DNA of 49,740 nt from Candidatus Annandia adelgestsuga (GCF_003956045.1 NZ_CP026513.1:45915-95654), one strand, 5' to 3'. Numbered from the stretch's first letter, positions 10,583 through 20,477 are shown. Made by a program: numbers and translations. Notes: a model not told the origin generated them from the sequence alone.

Positions 10583-11068
10583 ATGGAAAATTTTATAGAA
10601 AATATTATATATAATATGAGATGGTTATTAACTATAATATATTTAGGTTTATCAATAAGTTTAATTTCATTAATAATAAAATTTTTTCAGATATCTATTT
10701 ATTTAATAATAAATTCTTTAAATATTTCTGAAAATGAATTAATATTATTATTATTATCATTAATTGATATAACATTAATAGGAGGCCTTTTAATAATGAT
10801 AGCTTTATCTAGCTATGAAAATTTTATATCAAAAATAAATATTAATAAAAAAAAAAATAAATTATATTGGTTGGGTAAATTAGATTCCAGTTCGTTAAAG
10901 AATAAAGTTTCATCATCTATAGTTGCAATTTCATCTATACATTTATTAAGTATTTTTATGGAAATAAAAATAATTTGTAATATTAAAATATTATTGTATA
11001 TAATAATACATATAACCTTTTTATTTTCTTTTTTTATTTTAAGTTACTTAGATAAAAAATTAAAATAA
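10583..11068 (+). CDS. yqhA: UPF0114 family inner-membrane protein YqhA
   Basis: Membrane protein of unknown biochemical role. It is 161 aa (E. coli 164) and matches end to end: MENFIENIIYNMRWLL at the start, IKFFQ, then ELILLLLSLIDITLIGGLLIM, SSYENFISKINI and LGKLDSSSLKNKVSSSIVA. Hydrophobic segments near residues 12-35, 50-75, 105-128 and 135-155 suggest four membrane helices. From family knowledge, a yqhA homologue rides on the leucine plasmids of Buchnera; here it is chromosomal, downstream of rpoD. Its retention in so reduced a genome argues for an important membrane function, but none can be inferred. Confidence 0.9.
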   Translation: MENFIENIIYNMRWLLTIIYLGLSISLISLIIKFFQISIYLIINSLNISENELILLLLSLIDITLIGGLLIMIALSSYENFISKININKKKNKLYWLGKLDSSSLKNKVSSSIVAISSIHLLSIFMEIKIICNIKILLYIIIHITFLFSFFILSYLDKKLK

Positions 11069-11098
11069 TAAATAAAAATAAAAAATAAAGAGAAATTT

Positions 11099-11407
11099 AT
11101 GAAAAGTAAATATTTTTATTTTATTTTTAATAAATATAAAAATGTTATAATTAATTTTATAATTTTAAAAAAAAAAAATATAATAAATTTTTTTAATAAA
11201 AATTATATTTTTATTAATATTTTTTTTATAAAAAATTTATTCTATTTATATAAAATTTTAATATTTAATATTAAAAAAATTATAAATAATGATAATAAAA
11301 TTAATAAAAAATTTTTAAATCATATTAATTCTTTATATAATAATATTATAGAATCTTTAAAATTTTATTATTACTATTATTATATATATAGCATATATCC
11401 TCTGTGA
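11099..11407 (+). CDS. doubtful small hypothetical ORF
   Basis: A 102-codon open frame of almost only I, N, F, K, Y and L. It has an AGAGA-like ribosome binding site before the ATG, and its TGA stop overlaps the 5' arm of a downstream hairpin. I recognise no family. Its composition is what A/T-rich spacer would give in any frame. A hydrophobic stretch near 40-75 is possible but not distinctive. It could be a degraded gene or the 5' part of a non-coding transcript that ends at 11532. I would not assign a function. Confidence 0.25.
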   Translation: MKSKYFYFIFNKYKNVIINFIILKKKNIINFFNKNYIFINIFFIKNLFYLYKILIFNIKKIINNDNKINKKFLNHINSLYNNIIESLKFYYYYYYIYSIYPL

Positions 11408-11470
11408 TGAACTTATAATTAAATATTTAAATAATATTATAATATTAATTTCATCACATCCTCCACCCAC
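11403..11470 (+). ncRNA. unidentified structured, C-rich transcript 3' region
   Basis: A perfect 9-bp inverted repeat with four G-C pairs, TGTGATGAA (11403-11411) and TTCATCACA (11450-11458), encloses a 38-nt A/T loop. The 3' arm runs into the single-stranded C-rich block TCCTCCACCCAC (11459-11470), and a strong terminator follows at 11477-11532. This is the most G+C-rich non-coding DNA outside RNA genes in the window. I looked for tmRNA, RNase P, 4.5S and 6S signatures and found none. It may be a small RNA or the structured 3' end of the yqhA transcript. The CCTCC core resembles an anti-Shine-Dalgarno sequence. Confidence 0.35.
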
Positions 11471-11476
11471 AATAAA

Positions 11477-11532
11477 AATAATATAAATATTTATAAAAAA
11501 TATTTTATAGATATTTATATTATTTTTTTTTT
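11477..11532 (+). terminator. rho-independent-type terminator upstream of typA
   Basis: A 22-bp stem (11477-11498 with 11503-11524, one G-T wobble, 4-nt AATA loop) is followed directly by eight T residues (11525-11532). All other pairs are A-T, but stem length plus T-tract makes this the clearest intrinsic terminator in the window. It ends the rightward transcription unit that begins with rpsU or yqhA and isolates typA. Confidence 0.75.
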
Positions 11533-11665
11533 ATTTAAAAAATATTTTATTATAATTAAAATAAAAAATATAATTTAAATTATATTTTTATTATTATTTT
11601 TTTTTAAAATATAATATTTTATATTTTTTTAAATAATTATAAAAATTAAGGATATAAATTATTTT
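11533..11665 (+). promoter_or_regulatory. typA upstream spacer
   Basis: A/T-only leader between the terminator and typA. It should contain the typA promoter, but no hexamers can be singled out. AAGGA at 11647-11651 is the probable, rather distant, ribosome binding site for the ATG at 11666. Confidence 0.35.
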
Positions 11666-13492
11666 ATGAATATGAATTTAAGAAATATAGCTATTATTGC
11701 ACACGTTGATCATGGAAAAACAACTTTAGTAGATAAATTATTGCAACAATCAAATACTTTCAATAAAAAAGATAAAATAAAAGAACGTGTAATGGATTCT
11801 AATATTTTAGAAAAAGAAAGAGGTATAACAATATTAGCTAAAAATACTGCAATTAGATGGAATAATTATCATATAAATATAGTTGATACTCCGGGACATG
11901 CAGATTTTGGAGGAGAAGTAGAAAGAGTACTATCTATGGTAGATTCTGTACTGTTAGTTGTAGATGCTACTGATGGACCAATGCCTCAAACTAGATTTGT
12001 TACAAAAAAAGCTTTTTTACATGGTTTAAGACCAATTGTTGTAATTAATAAAATTGATTTACAAAGCTCAAGACCAGATTGGGTATTAAATAAAATTTTT
12101 GATTTATTTATAAATTTAAATGCAACTGAATTTCAACTTGATTTTCCAGTTGTTTATACTTCTGCTTTAAATGGAACTTCTGGAATATATTTAAATAAAA
12201 TTTCTAAAAACATGAATCATTTATATGAGTCTATTATAAAATATACACCTGAACCTAATTTAAAAAAAGATGGTTATTTTCAAATGCAAGTTTCACAAGT
12301 TTATTATAATAATTATTTAGGTATTATAGCAATTGGTAGAATTAATAGAGGAATAATTAAAATTAATCAAAAAGTATCTATTATTGATTATAAAAATAAA
12401 AAAAAAAATATTGCTAAAATTGAAAAAATATTTATTTATTTAGGTTTAAAACAGATAGAAATTAAATCAGCTGAAGCTGGAAATATAGTAGCAATATCTG
12501 GATTAGGAGATGTAAAAATATTTGATACAATTTGTGATGTTAAACATTTAGAACCATTATCTAAATTAAATATAGATAAACCAACTATAAGTATGCTATT
12601 TTGTGTTAATAATTCACCAATGTCAGGTAAAGATGGAACTAAATTAACATCGTCAAAAATATTAAAACGTTTAAAAAAAGAAACAATTCATGATATATCT
12701 TTGAATATTAATGAAACCAAAAAAAATGGTATTTTTAAAGTATCTGGAAGAGGTGAATTACATTTATCTATTTTAATAGAAAAAATGCGTAGAGAAGGTT
12801 TTGAATTATCAGTTTCTAAACCTGAAGTTATTTTTGTTAATATTAATGGTAAATTAAAAGAACCTTTTGAAGAGTTATTATTAGATATTGAAGAGAAGCA
12901 TCAAGGTATAATAATGAAAATTATTGGTGAAAGAAAAGGTGTGCTTCAAGAATTAATTTATGATAACAAAGGTAGATTAAATTTAATTTATATATTACCT
13001 AGTAGAAATATTATTGGTTTTAGAAATAAATTTATACAAATTACTTCTGGTACTGGTTTAATGTCATCTTCATTTATTCATTATGGTGATGTTTATTCAA
13101 ATAAAAATATTAATAAAAGAAAAAATGGAGTACTAATATCTAATAGCACAGGAAAAGCTGTTTCTTTTGCTTTATTTAATTTACAAGAAAGAGGTGATTT
13201 ATTTATTAAACATGGTACAGAAGTTTATGAAGGACAAATTATAGGTATGCATAATAGATCAAATGATCTTACAGTTAATTGTTTAACTGGTAAAAAATTA
13301 ACTAATATGCGTGCTTCAGGTTCTGATGAAGCTATATCATTAATACCTTATATAAATATGAATCTTGAAAAATCTTTAGATTTTATAGAACATGATGAAT
13401 TAGTAGAAGTAACACCAAATTATATACGTTTAAGAAAATTTTATTTAAAAGAAAAAGAAAGAAAAAATTTTAAAAAAAAAAATACAATTTAA
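11666..13492 (+). CDS. typA: ribosome-associated GTPase BipA/TypA
   Basis: Translational GTPase related to EF-G that acts in late 50S assembly. It is 608 aa (E. coli 607). G domain: P-loop AHVDHGKTT near residue 15, [12 protein letters not shown] (switch I), [14 protein letters not shown] (switch II), NKID (G4). Later domains include [21 protein letters not shown] and the BipA-specific C-terminal [20 protein letters not shown]. Two Met codons (residues 1 and 3) are possible starts; 11666 is closer to the AAGGA. It forms its own transcription unit after a strong terminator and is followed by tRNA-Ile2. Retention fits low-temperature or assembly needs of a minimal ribosome; that is inference. 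Confidence 0.98.
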   Translation: MNMNLRNIAIIAHVDHGKTTLVDKLLQQSNTFNKKDKIKERVMDSNILEKERGITILAKNTAIRWNNYHINIVDTPGHADFGGEVERVLSMVDSVLLVVDATDGPMPQTRFVTKKAFLHGLRPIVVINKIDLQSSRPDWVLNKIFDLFINLNATEFQLDFPVVYTSALNGTSGIYLNKISKNMNHLYESIIKYTPEPNLKKDGYFQMQVSQVYYNNYLGIIAIGRINRGIIKINQKVSIIDYKNKKKNIAKIEKIFIYLGLKQIEIKSAEAGNIVAISGLGDVKIFDTICDVKHLEPLSKLNIDKPTISMLFCVNNSPMSGKDGTKLTSSKILKRLKKETIHDISLNINETKKNGIFKVSGRGELHLSILIEKMRREGFELSVSKPEVIFVNINGKLKEPFEELLLDIEEKHQGIIMKIIGERKGVLQELIYDNKGRLNLIYILPSRNIIGFRNKFIQITSGTGLMSSSFIHYGDVYSNKNINKRKNGVLISNSTGKAVSFALFNLQERGDLFIKHGTEVYEGQIIGMHNRSNDLTVNCLTGKKLTNMRASGSDEAISLIPYINMNLEKSLDFIEHDELVEVTPNYIRLRKFYLKEKERKNFKKKNTI

Positions 13493-13517
13493 TAAAATAT
13501 ATTCTACTTTACTTTTA

Positions 13518-13546
13518 AATAATATATATTTATAATATATATTATT
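13518..13546. terminator. possible A/T hairpin terminator after typA
   Basis: Perfect 13-bp inverted repeat (13518-13530 and 13534-13546, 3-nt loop), 26 nt after typA and 8 nt before the tRNA. No long T-tract follows, so it may equally be a processing site for the tRNA or chance in A/T DNA. Confidence 0.3.
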
Positions 13547-13553
13547 ATATTGA

Positions 13554-13626
13554 GGCCCTTTAGCTCAGTGGTTAGAGCAGGCGACTCATAATCGCTTGGC
13601 CGTTGGTTCGAATCCAACAAGGGCCA
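13554..13626 (+). tRNA. ileX: tRNA-Ile2 (CAU anticodon, lysidine type)
   Basis: Full cloverleaf of 73 nt: acceptor GGCCCTT/AAGGGCC, TTCGAATCC T-loop and anticodon CAT at 13587-13589. The body matches E. coli ileX closely, including the GGCGACTCATAATCGC anticodon arm, so I call it the AUA-reading Ile tRNA rather than Met. It needs TilS to convert C34 to lysidine, so tilS should exist elsewhere in the genome. Important here because AUA is a very common codon. CCA is not encoded. Confidence 0.9.
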
Positions 13627-13684
13627 ATTTTATTTATTTTTAGATAAATATAAAAATATTAATAAATTAATATAAGGTTTCAAA

Positions 13685-14182
13685 ATGAATAGTAAAGGAA
13701 TTAATAAAGTTATATTAATTGGATATTTAGGTAAAGATCCTGAAATAAGATATACTCCTAATGGAATAGCAGTTGCAAATATAAATTTAGCTACTTCTGA
13801 AAGTTGGCAAGATAAAAAAACTGGTGAAAATAGAGAAAAAACTGAATGGCATCGTATAGTTTTATTTTCAAAATTAGCAGAAATTGCTAGAGAATATTTA
13901 AGTAAAGGATCTCATATTTATATTGAAGGATCATTACAAACAAAAAAATGGAAAGACCAATATAATCAATTTAGATATACAACAGAAATTATAGTTAATA
14001 TTAATGGAAATATGAAAATATTAAATTATAAAAATAAAAATGAAAATATAGATAATAAAAAAAAAATAGAAAATTTTGATATATTAAATGATAAAAAAAA
14101 TAATAAATTAGATATTATTAAAAATAATAAAAAAATTGATGATGAAGAAAATATAAATTTTGATGATGAAATTCCATTTTAA
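13685..14182 (+). CDS. ssb: single-stranded DNA-binding protein
   Basis: Coats ssDNA in replication and recruits partners through its C-terminal tip. It is 165 aa (E. coli 178). The OB fold spans residues 1-112 ([56 protein letters not shown]). The linker is shortened and turned into K/N/D-rich sequence. The acidic tip NFDDEIPF is conserved, so partner binding is retained although most of the repair machinery is probably gone. AAGG lies 8 nt before the ATG. Convergent with dapF. Confidence 0.97.
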   Translation: MNSKGINKVILIGYLGKDPEIRYTPNGIAVANINLATSESWQDKKTGENREKTEWHRIVLFSKLAEIAREYLSKGSHIYIEGSLQTKKWKDQYNQFRYTTEIIVNINGNMKILNYKNKNENIDNKKKIENFDILNDKKNNKLDIIKNNKKIDDEENINFDDEIPF

Positions 14183-14235
14183 TTTAATAATAAAATTAAA
14201 ATTTTAATAAATTGTAAATAAATAATTTATTTATT

Positions 14236-15060
14236 TTATATATTTATAAAACCATCATATACATGAGTAGCTGGACCTATCATATATAAATTATTTTTTA
14301 AACCTTTCCATTTAATATATAAACTTCCTCCTTTTAAATCTACTTTAACTTTTTTATTTGACAATAATTTTTTTTTTATACCAATAGCAACTGATGCACA
14401 TGCAGCACTACCACAAGATTTGGTTTCTCCTAAATCACGTTCATAAACTCTCATTTTAATATGATTAAATTTTATTATTTTTACAAAACTAACATTAACG
14501 CCGTTAGGAAAATAAATACTTTTATTTATTATTGAACCTAAAAAATTTACATTAATTTTATCTAAATTATTAACTTGTATTATACAATGTGGATTACCTA
14601 TTGATAATACATCAAATTTTATTTTTATTTTTTTTAATTTAATAATATTATTTTTTAAAAAAGATTTAAAAAATGGTATATCATTTAAATAAAATTTTGG
14701 TTTTCCCATATTTACTTTTATATTATTATTATCTTTTATATATAAAATCATTTTTTTATTATTAGTTTTAATTTTAATCTTATTTTTGTTTGTAATTTTT
14801 TTTAATTTTAAAAAAAATGCTAAACATCTAGCACCATTTCCACATTGTGTAACTTCATTACCATTTGAATTAAAAATTCTGTAGTGAAAATCATAATTTT
14901 TATTATATGGTAATTCTATAGATAATAATTGATCAAAACCTATTCCTAAATATCTATTTGATAAATTTGAAATTAATAATTTAGTAAATTTTATTTTTTC
15001 TTTGATGTTATTAACAATAACAAAATCATTACCTAAACCATGCATTTTAGAAAATTTCAT
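14236..15060 (-). CDS. dapF: diaminopimelate epimerase
   Basis: Converts LL- to meso-diaminopimelate for lysine and peptidoglycan. It is 274 aa, exactly the E. coli length. The two catalytic cysteines are present: C73 in NEVTQCGNGARCL and the second in GETKSCGSAACASVA near residue 217. The N-terminal KMHGLGNDFV is intact. Located after proM/hisR on the same strand, as in the E. coli 85-min region (proM...cyaY-dapF), with the hem and cya genes between them deleted. It ends 53 nt from the ssb stop, a convergent junction with only A/T palindromes between. Confidence 0.97.
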   Translation of the reverse strand: MKFSKMHGLGNDFVIVNNIKEKIKFTKLLISNLSNRYLGIGFDQLLSIELPYNKNYDFHYRIFNSNGNEVTQCGNGARCLAFFLKLKKITNKNKIKIKTNNKKMILYIKDNNNIKVNMGKPKFYLNDIPFFKSFLKNNIIKLKKIKIKFDVLSIGNPHCIIQVNNLDKINVNFLGSIINKSIYFPNGVNVSFVKIIKFNHIKMRVYERDLGETKSCGSAACASVAIGIKKKLLSNKKVKVDLKGGSLYIKWKGLKNNLYMIGPATHVYDGFINI

Positions 15061-15108
15061 TTTATTTTTATCTTAAAATTTTTTAAAAAAAAAGTAATTT
15101 AAATTAAA

Positions 15109-15182
15109 TCGGTGAGAGAGGATTTGAACCTCTGACCAACTGGTCCCAAACCAGTTACGCTACCAAACTGCGCCACTCACCG
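15109..15182 (-). tRNA. proM: tRNA-Pro (UGG anticodon)
   Basis: 74 nt including the discriminator A. Acceptor CGGTGAG/CTCACCG, anticodon loop TTTGGGA with TGG, T-arm GAGGTTCAAATCCTC. It matches E. coli proM. CCA is not encoded. Sits with hisR between rho and dapF, a remnant of the argX-hisR-leuT-proM cluster from which argX and leuT are missing. Confidence 0.95.
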
Positions 15183-15235
15183 TAATATAAATAATAAAAA
15201 TAATAAAATAAAAATATATATATTTTAAAATTGGG

Positions 15236-15309
15236 GGTGATCAATGGGAATCGAACCCATGACCGCTGAAACCACAATCCAGAGCTCTACCAACTGAGCT
15301 ATGATCACC
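15236..15309 (-). tRNA. hisR: tRNA-His (GUG anticodon) with encoded G-1
   Basis: Anticodon loop ATTGTGG with GTG; acceptor GTGATCA/TGATCAC plus the extra G-1:C73 pair at 15309/15236 typical of tRNA-His. T-arm GGGTTCGAATCCC. After C73 the template reads CCCAA (15231-15235 on the other strand), one base off an encoded CCA, so CCA addition is probably still needed. Ancestral neighbour of proM and rho. Confidence 0.95.
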
Positions 15310-15439
15310 ATAAATTTATTTCTTAAAATATAAAAATATAATTAAATTTTTATATAATAAAAAATATATAATTATATTTATTATAACATAAATTTAATTA
15401 TTAATCAAATAAAAAAAATATAATTTTATATATTTAAAT

Positions 15440-16711
15440 TTATAAATATAAATTCATATTTTTTAAAAAAAAATAATTATTTTTACTTTTAATTAATTGT
15501 TTTATTAAAAATTTCATAGAATTATATTTATCCATCATTCCTAATAATTTTCTTAAAAACCACATTTTTTTTAATTCATAATAATTAACTAAAAGTTCTT
15601 CTTTTCTGGTTCCTGATTTAATATAATCTATTGAAGGAAAAATACGTTTATTAGACATTTTTCTAGAAAGATGTAATTCCATATTCCCAGTACCTTTAAA
15701 TTCTTCATAAATAACTTCATCCATCTTAGAACCAGTTTCAATTAATACAGTTGCAATGATAGTTAAACTACCACCTTCTTGTAAATTTCTAGCTGAACCA
15801 AAAAATCTTTTTGGTCTATATAAAGCATTAGAATCAATTCCTCCAGTTAATGTTCTTCCTGAAGTAGGTAATATAGAATTATAAGCTCTTGCTAATCTAG
15901 TTAATGAATCTAATAATATTATAACATTATTACTGTTTTCAACCATTCTTTTTGCTTTTTCAATTATTATTTCTGCTATTTGTATATGTTTATATGAAGG
16001 TTCATCAAAAGTAGAATACAATACTTCACCTTTAATAATTTTTTTCATTTCAGTAACTTCTTCTGGTCTTTCATCTATTAATAATACAATTAAAATATGA
16101 TTTTTATAATTATAAGAAATACTTTTAGCAATATTTTGTATTAATAAAGTTTTTCCAGCCTTAGGAGGAGCAACTATTAAACCACGTTGTCCTTTTCCTA
16201 TAGGTGTTATTAAATCTAATATACGAGAAGTTATATCTTTTTTAATTTTTTTTTTTTTAATTTCCATAAATAAACGTGAATTTGCATATAATGGAACTAA
16301 ATTTTCGAAAGAAATTCTTTTTTTATTTCTTATAGGTAATATATTGTTAATAATATTAATATTAATTAAAGAAAAATAACGTTCATAATTTATAGGTGGT
16401 ATAATTTTACCAATTATTTTATCACCTGTTTTTAAATTAAAAATTTTGATTATATTTAATGAAACATAAACATCATTTACACCAGAATAATAATTATTAT
16501 AAATAGATCTTAAAAAACCAAAATTCATATTTATTATTTCTATAATACCATTAACTGACATCAAAATTCCAAATTTAACATTAAATTTTAACATAAAAAA
16601 AATTATTATATACCTGGGAAAAAATTTTACTGTTTTATAATTTATATTTATTACAATATTAATAATTTTCTCAATTTTTTTACATTTTATGATATTAATA
16701 AAATTTATCAT
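15440..16711 (-). CDS. rho: transcription termination factor Rho
   Basis: Hexameric RNA helicase that ends transcription. It is 423 aa (E. coli 419). The RNA-binding cold-shock fold shows GFLRS and YVS; the ATPase core shows the Walker A PPKAGKT, LLIDERPEEVTEM, the Walker B IILLDSLTRLARAYN, the Q-loop/R-loop regions and MDEVIYEEFKGTGNMELHL. The first 60 residues keep the family length but are strongly degenerate and hydrophobic (PRYIIIFFMLKF), so the N-terminal helical subdomain may be weakened. No Shine-Dalgarno. Directly downstream of trxA, as in E. coli; rhoL is not seen. Confidence 0.97.
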   Translation of the reverse strand: MINFINIIKCKKIEKIINIVININYKTVKFFPRYIIIFFMLKFNVKFGILMSVNGIIEIINMNFGFLRSIYNNYYSGVNDVYVSLNIIKIFNLKTGDKIIGKIIPPINYERYFSLININIINNILPIRNKKRISFENLVPLYANSRLFMEIKKKKIKKDITSRILDLITPIGKGQRGLIVAPPKAGKTLLIQNIAKSISYNYKNHILIVLLIDERPEEVTEMKKIIKGEVLYSTFDEPSYKHIQIAEIIIEKAKRMVENSNNVIILLDSLTRLARAYNSILPTSGRTLTGGIDSNALYRPKRFFGSARNLQEGGSLTIIATVLIETGSKMDEVIYEEFKGTGNMELHLSRKMSNKRIFPSIDYIKSGTRKEELLVNYYELKKMWFLRKLLGMMDKYNSMKFLIKQLIKSKNNYFFLKNMNLYL

Positions 16712-16754
16712 TTATTTATAATATTAAAAAAATTTAAAAAAACAATTATTAATA

Positions 16755-17096
16755 TTAAAATTCAGAAAATTTGTTAATTAAATTACATAAATCTTTTTTA
16801 TTTTTAATACCATTTGTTTTATATAATAATTTTTTACATTTAAAAAAAAATATTGTAGGAATACTTTTAATATTATATTTTAATACAGTATTTTTATTAT
16901 AATCTATATTTATTTTATATATTTCAATTTTTTTATAATATTCAATATATATTTCTTCTATTATAGATAATTGTATTTTACAAGGATTACACCAAGAAGC
17001 CCAAAAATCTAATAATATTAATTTATTAGATTTTTTTAATATTATATCTATATTATCATTTTCAACATTTATTATATTTTTATTTTTTTTTGACAT
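16755..17096 (-). CDS. trxA: thioredoxin with altered active site WCNPC
   Basis: Small disulfide reductase. It is 113 aa (E. coli 109) with the thioredoxin order DFWASWC-NPCK (C36, C39), KINIDYN, and the cis-proline SIPTIFFFK. The near-universal WCGPC is WCNPC, and the conserved proline after the active site (MIAP in E. coli) is replaced (IQLS), so redox properties may differ. Position between ilvC and rho is ancestral; ppiC, rep, gppA and rhlB, which lie between ilvC and trxA in E. coli, are gone. 29 nt separate it from ilvC. A thioredoxin-like relative is possible, but context favours trxA. Confidence 0.9.
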   Translation of the reverse strand: MSKKNKNIINVENDNIDIILKKSNKLILLDFWASWCNPCKIQLSIIEEIYIEYYKKIEIYKINIDYNKNTVLKYNIKSIPTIFFFKCKKLLYKTNGIKNKKDLCNLINKFSEF

Positions 17097-17125
17097 TTAT
17101 ATTTCTTATTGAAATAAATTAAAAT

Positions 17126-18601
17126 TTATTTACTAAATTTTAATTTAGTATTATTCATATAATTTCTTAATTTAATACCAATTTTTTCTATTTTATGATT
17201 TCTTATTATATTATTAATATTTAATAATTCTAAATTATTTATTTTTAAAGATTCTTTTCTTTTTAAACCTATATCAAATTTATTTAATTTATTTATAAAT
17301 TCTCTTAAATAAATAACTGCTTTATTAAAAAATAAATAATTTCCATATTCAGCTGTATCAGAAATTACTAAATTCATTTCGTATAAACGTTTACGAGCAA
17401 TTGTATTTGCAATTAAAGGTAATTCATGAAGTGATTCATAATAAGCTGATTCTGGTAAAATTCCAGTTTCTGTCATAATTTCAAAAGATAACTCTACTCC
17501 AGCTTTTATTAAAGAAACCATAATTAAACCACGATCAAAAAATTCTTGTTCACTAATATTTTTTTTATATAAAGGAGCTTTTTCAAATTTACAAAAATTA
17601 GTTCTTTTACGCCATTTTAATAAATTTTTATCTTTATTTTTCCAATCTTTAATCATATTTTTAGAAAATGAACCAGAAATTATATTATCCATATGTTGTT
17701 TAAATAATGGTTTTAAAATATTTTTTAATTTTATAGATAATTTATAAGCTCTAATTTTAGCATAATTAGATAATCTATCCATCATTAGTGTAATACCACC
17801 ATATTTTAAAGATTCTGTAATTTTTTCCCAACCATATTGAATTAATTTACAAGAAAAACCCTTATTAAATCCATTTTTTATTAATTTTTCATATAATAAT
17901 ATTGAACTAGTTTGTAATAAACCACATAAAATAGTTTGTTCACCCATTAAATCTGATTTAACTTCTGCTATAAAAGATGATTCTAAAACTCCAGCTTTAT
18001 GAGAGCCAATAGCATATGCCCAAGATTTAGCATATTCTATTCCATTTTTAAGAGGATCATTTTCTGGATGTACAGCTATTAATGTTGGAACACCAAAACC
18101 TTTTTTATATTCTTCTCTTACTTCAGTTCCTGGACATTTTGGTGCTACCATAATAACTGTTATATCATTACGTATTTTTTCTCCTATTTCTACAATATTA
18201 AAACCATGAGAATAACCTAAAATAGAATTTTTCTTCATTAAAGGTTGAATTAATTTTATAATTTTACTATGTTGTTTATCTGGTGTTAAATTAATAACTA
18301 AATCAGCATTAGGAATTAATTTTTCATAATTATCAACTAAAAAATTATTTTCTGTAGCTCTTTTCCAAGATATATTTTTATTTATTATGGATTCTTTTTT
18401 TAAAGCATATGAAATATTTAATCCAGAATCTCTCATATTTAAACCTTGATTTAAACCTTGAGCCCCACAACCTATAATAACTATTTTTTTATTTTTAATC
18501 AATTTACATTTTGATAAAAATTCTTTTGATTTCATAAATCTACATTTTTTTAAATTATTTAACTTTTTTCTAAAATTAAGTTCATTAAAATAATTACTCA
18601 T
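17126..18601 (-). CDS. ilvC: ketol-acid reductoisomerase (class II)
   Basis: Second step of valine and isoleucine synthesis: rearranges and reduces acetolactate or acetohydroxybutyrate with NADPH. It is 491 aa, the same as E. coli. NADPH-binding [17 protein letters not shown] is near residue 45; the catalytic domain shows [16 protein letters not shown]-like sequence, [10 protein letters not shown] carrying metal ligands, and the duplicated C-terminal domain with [20 protein letters not shown]. It follows ilvD by 25 nt with AAGGATAC before the ATG. ilvY, the LysR regulator that divides ilvC from ilvD/A in E. coli, is absent, so ilvC is now in the operon. Confidence 0.98.
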   Translation of the reverse strand: MSNYFNELNFRKKLNNLKKCRFMKSKEFLSKCKLIKNKKIVIIGCGAQGLNQGLNMRDSGLNISYALKKESIINKNISWKRATENNFLVDNYEKLIPNADLVINLTPDKQHSKIIKLIQPLMKKNSILGYSHGFNIVEIGEKIRNDITVIMVAPKCPGTEVREEYKKGFGVPTLIAVHPENDPLKNGIEYAKSWAYAIGSHKAGVLESSFIAEVKSDLMGEQTILCGLLQTSSILLYEKLIKNGFNKGFSCKLIQYGWEKITESLKYGGITLMMDRLSNYAKIRAYKLSIKLKNILKPLFKQHMDNIISGSFSKNMIKDWKNKDKNLLKWRKRTNFCKFEKAPLYKKNISEQEFFDRGLIMVSLIKAGVELSFEIMTETGILPESAYYESLHELPLIANTIARKRLYEMNLVISDTAEYGNYLFFNKAVIYLREFINKLNKFDIGLKRKESLKINNLELLNINNIIRNHKIEKIGIKLRNYMNNTKLKFSK

Positions 18602-18626
18602 ATGTATCCTTAATAATTTTAAATTA

Positions 18627-20477
18627 TTATATTTTTTTAAGTTTATTAATATCTCTTATAGCACCTTTATCTGCACTTGTTACGAAATATGAATAATATA
18701 ATAATGATTTAGATACTTTACGTTTCCTATTTAATGGAGTATATGGTAATTTTTTTTTTTCTTCTTTAATAATTCTATTTTTTAAAACATTATTAGATAA
18801 TTCAACATTTATAGATCTATTTGGTATATCTATTTTTATAATGTCTCCATTTTTTATTAAAGCTATATTACCTTTATTAGCTGCTTCAGGAGAAATATGT
18901 CCTATAGATAAACCAGAAGTTCCTCCAGAAAATCTACCATCAGTAATTAAAGCACAATATTTATCAATTCCCATTGATTTTAAATAAGTTGTAGGATATA
19001 ACATTTCTTGCATTCCAGGTCCACCCTTAGGACCTTCATATCTAATCACAATTACATCACCTGGAAATATTAATCCAGAAATAATATCTTTTACTGATGA
19101 TTCTTGACTATTAAATACTTTAGCTGGTCCTTTAAATTTTAACATATTATTTTTAACACCAGCTGTTTTTACTATACAACCATTTATTGCAATATTACCA
19201 TATAATATTGCTAAACCACCATCTTTACTATAAGCAAATTTTTTAGATCTAATACATCCATTTTTAAAATTTAAATCTAATTTTTTCCATCTTTTATTTT
19301 GTGAAAAAGCTTTAATATTATATTTACCTCCAGGTTTAGCTTTATACATTTTTTTAATATTTTCATTTTTTGTAAACATAATATCATATTGTTCTAAAGT
19401 TTTTTTTAAATTATATCCTAAAATATTGACTACACTAGTATCTATTAAATTTATTCTATTTAATTCTCCTAAAATTCTCATTACTCCTCCAGCTCTATGT
19501 ACATCTTCCATATGAAATTTTTTAGAACTAGGAGAAACTTTACATAAATGTGGTACTTTTTTAGATAATAAATCAATATTTTTCATATTAAAATTTATAT
19601 TAGCTTCTTGAGCAGCAGCTAATAAATGTAAAACAGTATTTGTAGAACCACCCATAGCAATATCCAATGTCATTGCATTATTGAAAGATTTTAAATTAGC
19701 AATATTTCTTGGTAATAAATTTTTTTTATTATTTTTATAAAAAATTTTAGATAATTTTACTATTCTTTGTCCTGCGTATATAAACATTTTTTTTCTATCA
19801 AAATGAGTTGCTAATAAAGAACCATTCCCAGGTAATGCTAAACCAAGTGCTTCCATTAAACAATTCATTGAATTTGCTGTAAACATTCCTGAACAAGAAC
19901 CACAAGTTGGACATGATAATTTTTCTATATCTAAACTGTTATATTTTTTTTTATTTATATTATTAATTTCATTATCATACATAATAGAATCTACTAAATC
20001 TAATTTAATTTTATTACCATTAATATTTAATTTACCAGATTCCATAGGACCACCAGATACAAATATAGTAGGTATATTTAATCTTAAGGAAGCTATTAAC
20101 ATACCAGGAGTAATTTTATCACAATTAGATATGCATACCATTGCATCAACACAATGTGCATTAATCATATATTCTATTGAATCCGCAATTAAATCTCTTG
20201 AAGGTAGTGAATATAACATACCATTATGACCCATTGCTATACCATCATCAATTGCTATAGTATTAAATTCTCTTGCTATACCTCCACAATTATTTATTTG
20301 TTGAGATACTAACAGTCCTATATTTCGTAAATGAATATGTCCTGGTACAAATTGAGTAAAAGAATTAACTACTGCAATTATAGGTTTATTAAAATCATTA
20401 TCTTTCATCCCTGTTGCTCGCCATAATGATCGAGCTCCTGATCCTTTTTTAGAAATATAAGAACGATATTGTGGCAT
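18627..20477 (-). CDS. ilvD: dihydroxy-acid dehydratase
   Basis: Iron-sulfur enzyme making the 2-keto acids of valine and isoleucine. It is 616 aa, equal to E. coli. Cluster ligands lie in [10 protein letters not shown] and [18 protein letters not shown]. Other family blocks: [17 protein letters not shown]-like [62 protein letters not shown]. Lies between ilvM and ilvC with ilvE and ilvA deleted on either side. The 73-nt spacer from ilvM has no terminator I can recognise. Confidence 0.98.
   Translation of the reverse strand: MPQYRSYISKKGSGARSLWRATGMKDNDFNKPIIAVVNSFTQFVPGHIHLRNIGLLVSQQINNCGGIAREFNTIAIDDGIAMGHNGMLYSLPSRDLIADSIEYMINAHCVDAMVCISNCDKITPGMLIASLRLNIPTIFVSGGPMESGKLNINGNKIKLDLVDSIMYDNEINNINKKKYNSLDIEKLSCPTCGSCSGMFTANSMNCLMEALGLALPGNGSLLATHFDRKKMFIYAGQRIVKLSKIFYKNNKKNLLPRNIANLKSFNNAMTLDIAMGGSTNTVLHLLAAAQEANINFNMKNIDLLSKKVPHLCKVSPSSKKFHMEDVHRAGGVMRILGELNRINLIDTSVVNILGYNLKKTLEQYDIMFTKNENIKKMYKAKPGGKYNIKAFSQNKRWKKLDLNFKNGCIRSKKFAYSKDGGLAILYGNIAINGCIVKTAGVKNNMLKFKGPAKVFNSQESSVKDIISGLIFPGDVIVIRYEGPKGGPGMQEMLYPTTYLKSMGIDKYCALITDGRFSGGTSGLSIGHISPEAANKGNIALIKNGDIIKIDIPNRSINVELSNNVLKNRIIKEEKKKLPYTPLNRKRKVSKSLLYYSYFVTSADKGAIRDINKLKKI

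Noticed and set aside
11069-11665. tmRNA, RNase P RNA, 4.5S RNA or 6S RNA
   Set aside because: None of the hallmark sequences (GAGGAAAGTCC, tmRNA ends, SRP core, 6S closing stems of the right length) is present.
13518-13546. Short all-A/T palindromes as a repeated regulatory family (with 6707-6735 and 14215-14233)
   Set aside because: In nearly pure A/T spacers palindromes of 9 to 13 bp arise easily by chance, and the copies do not share sequence.
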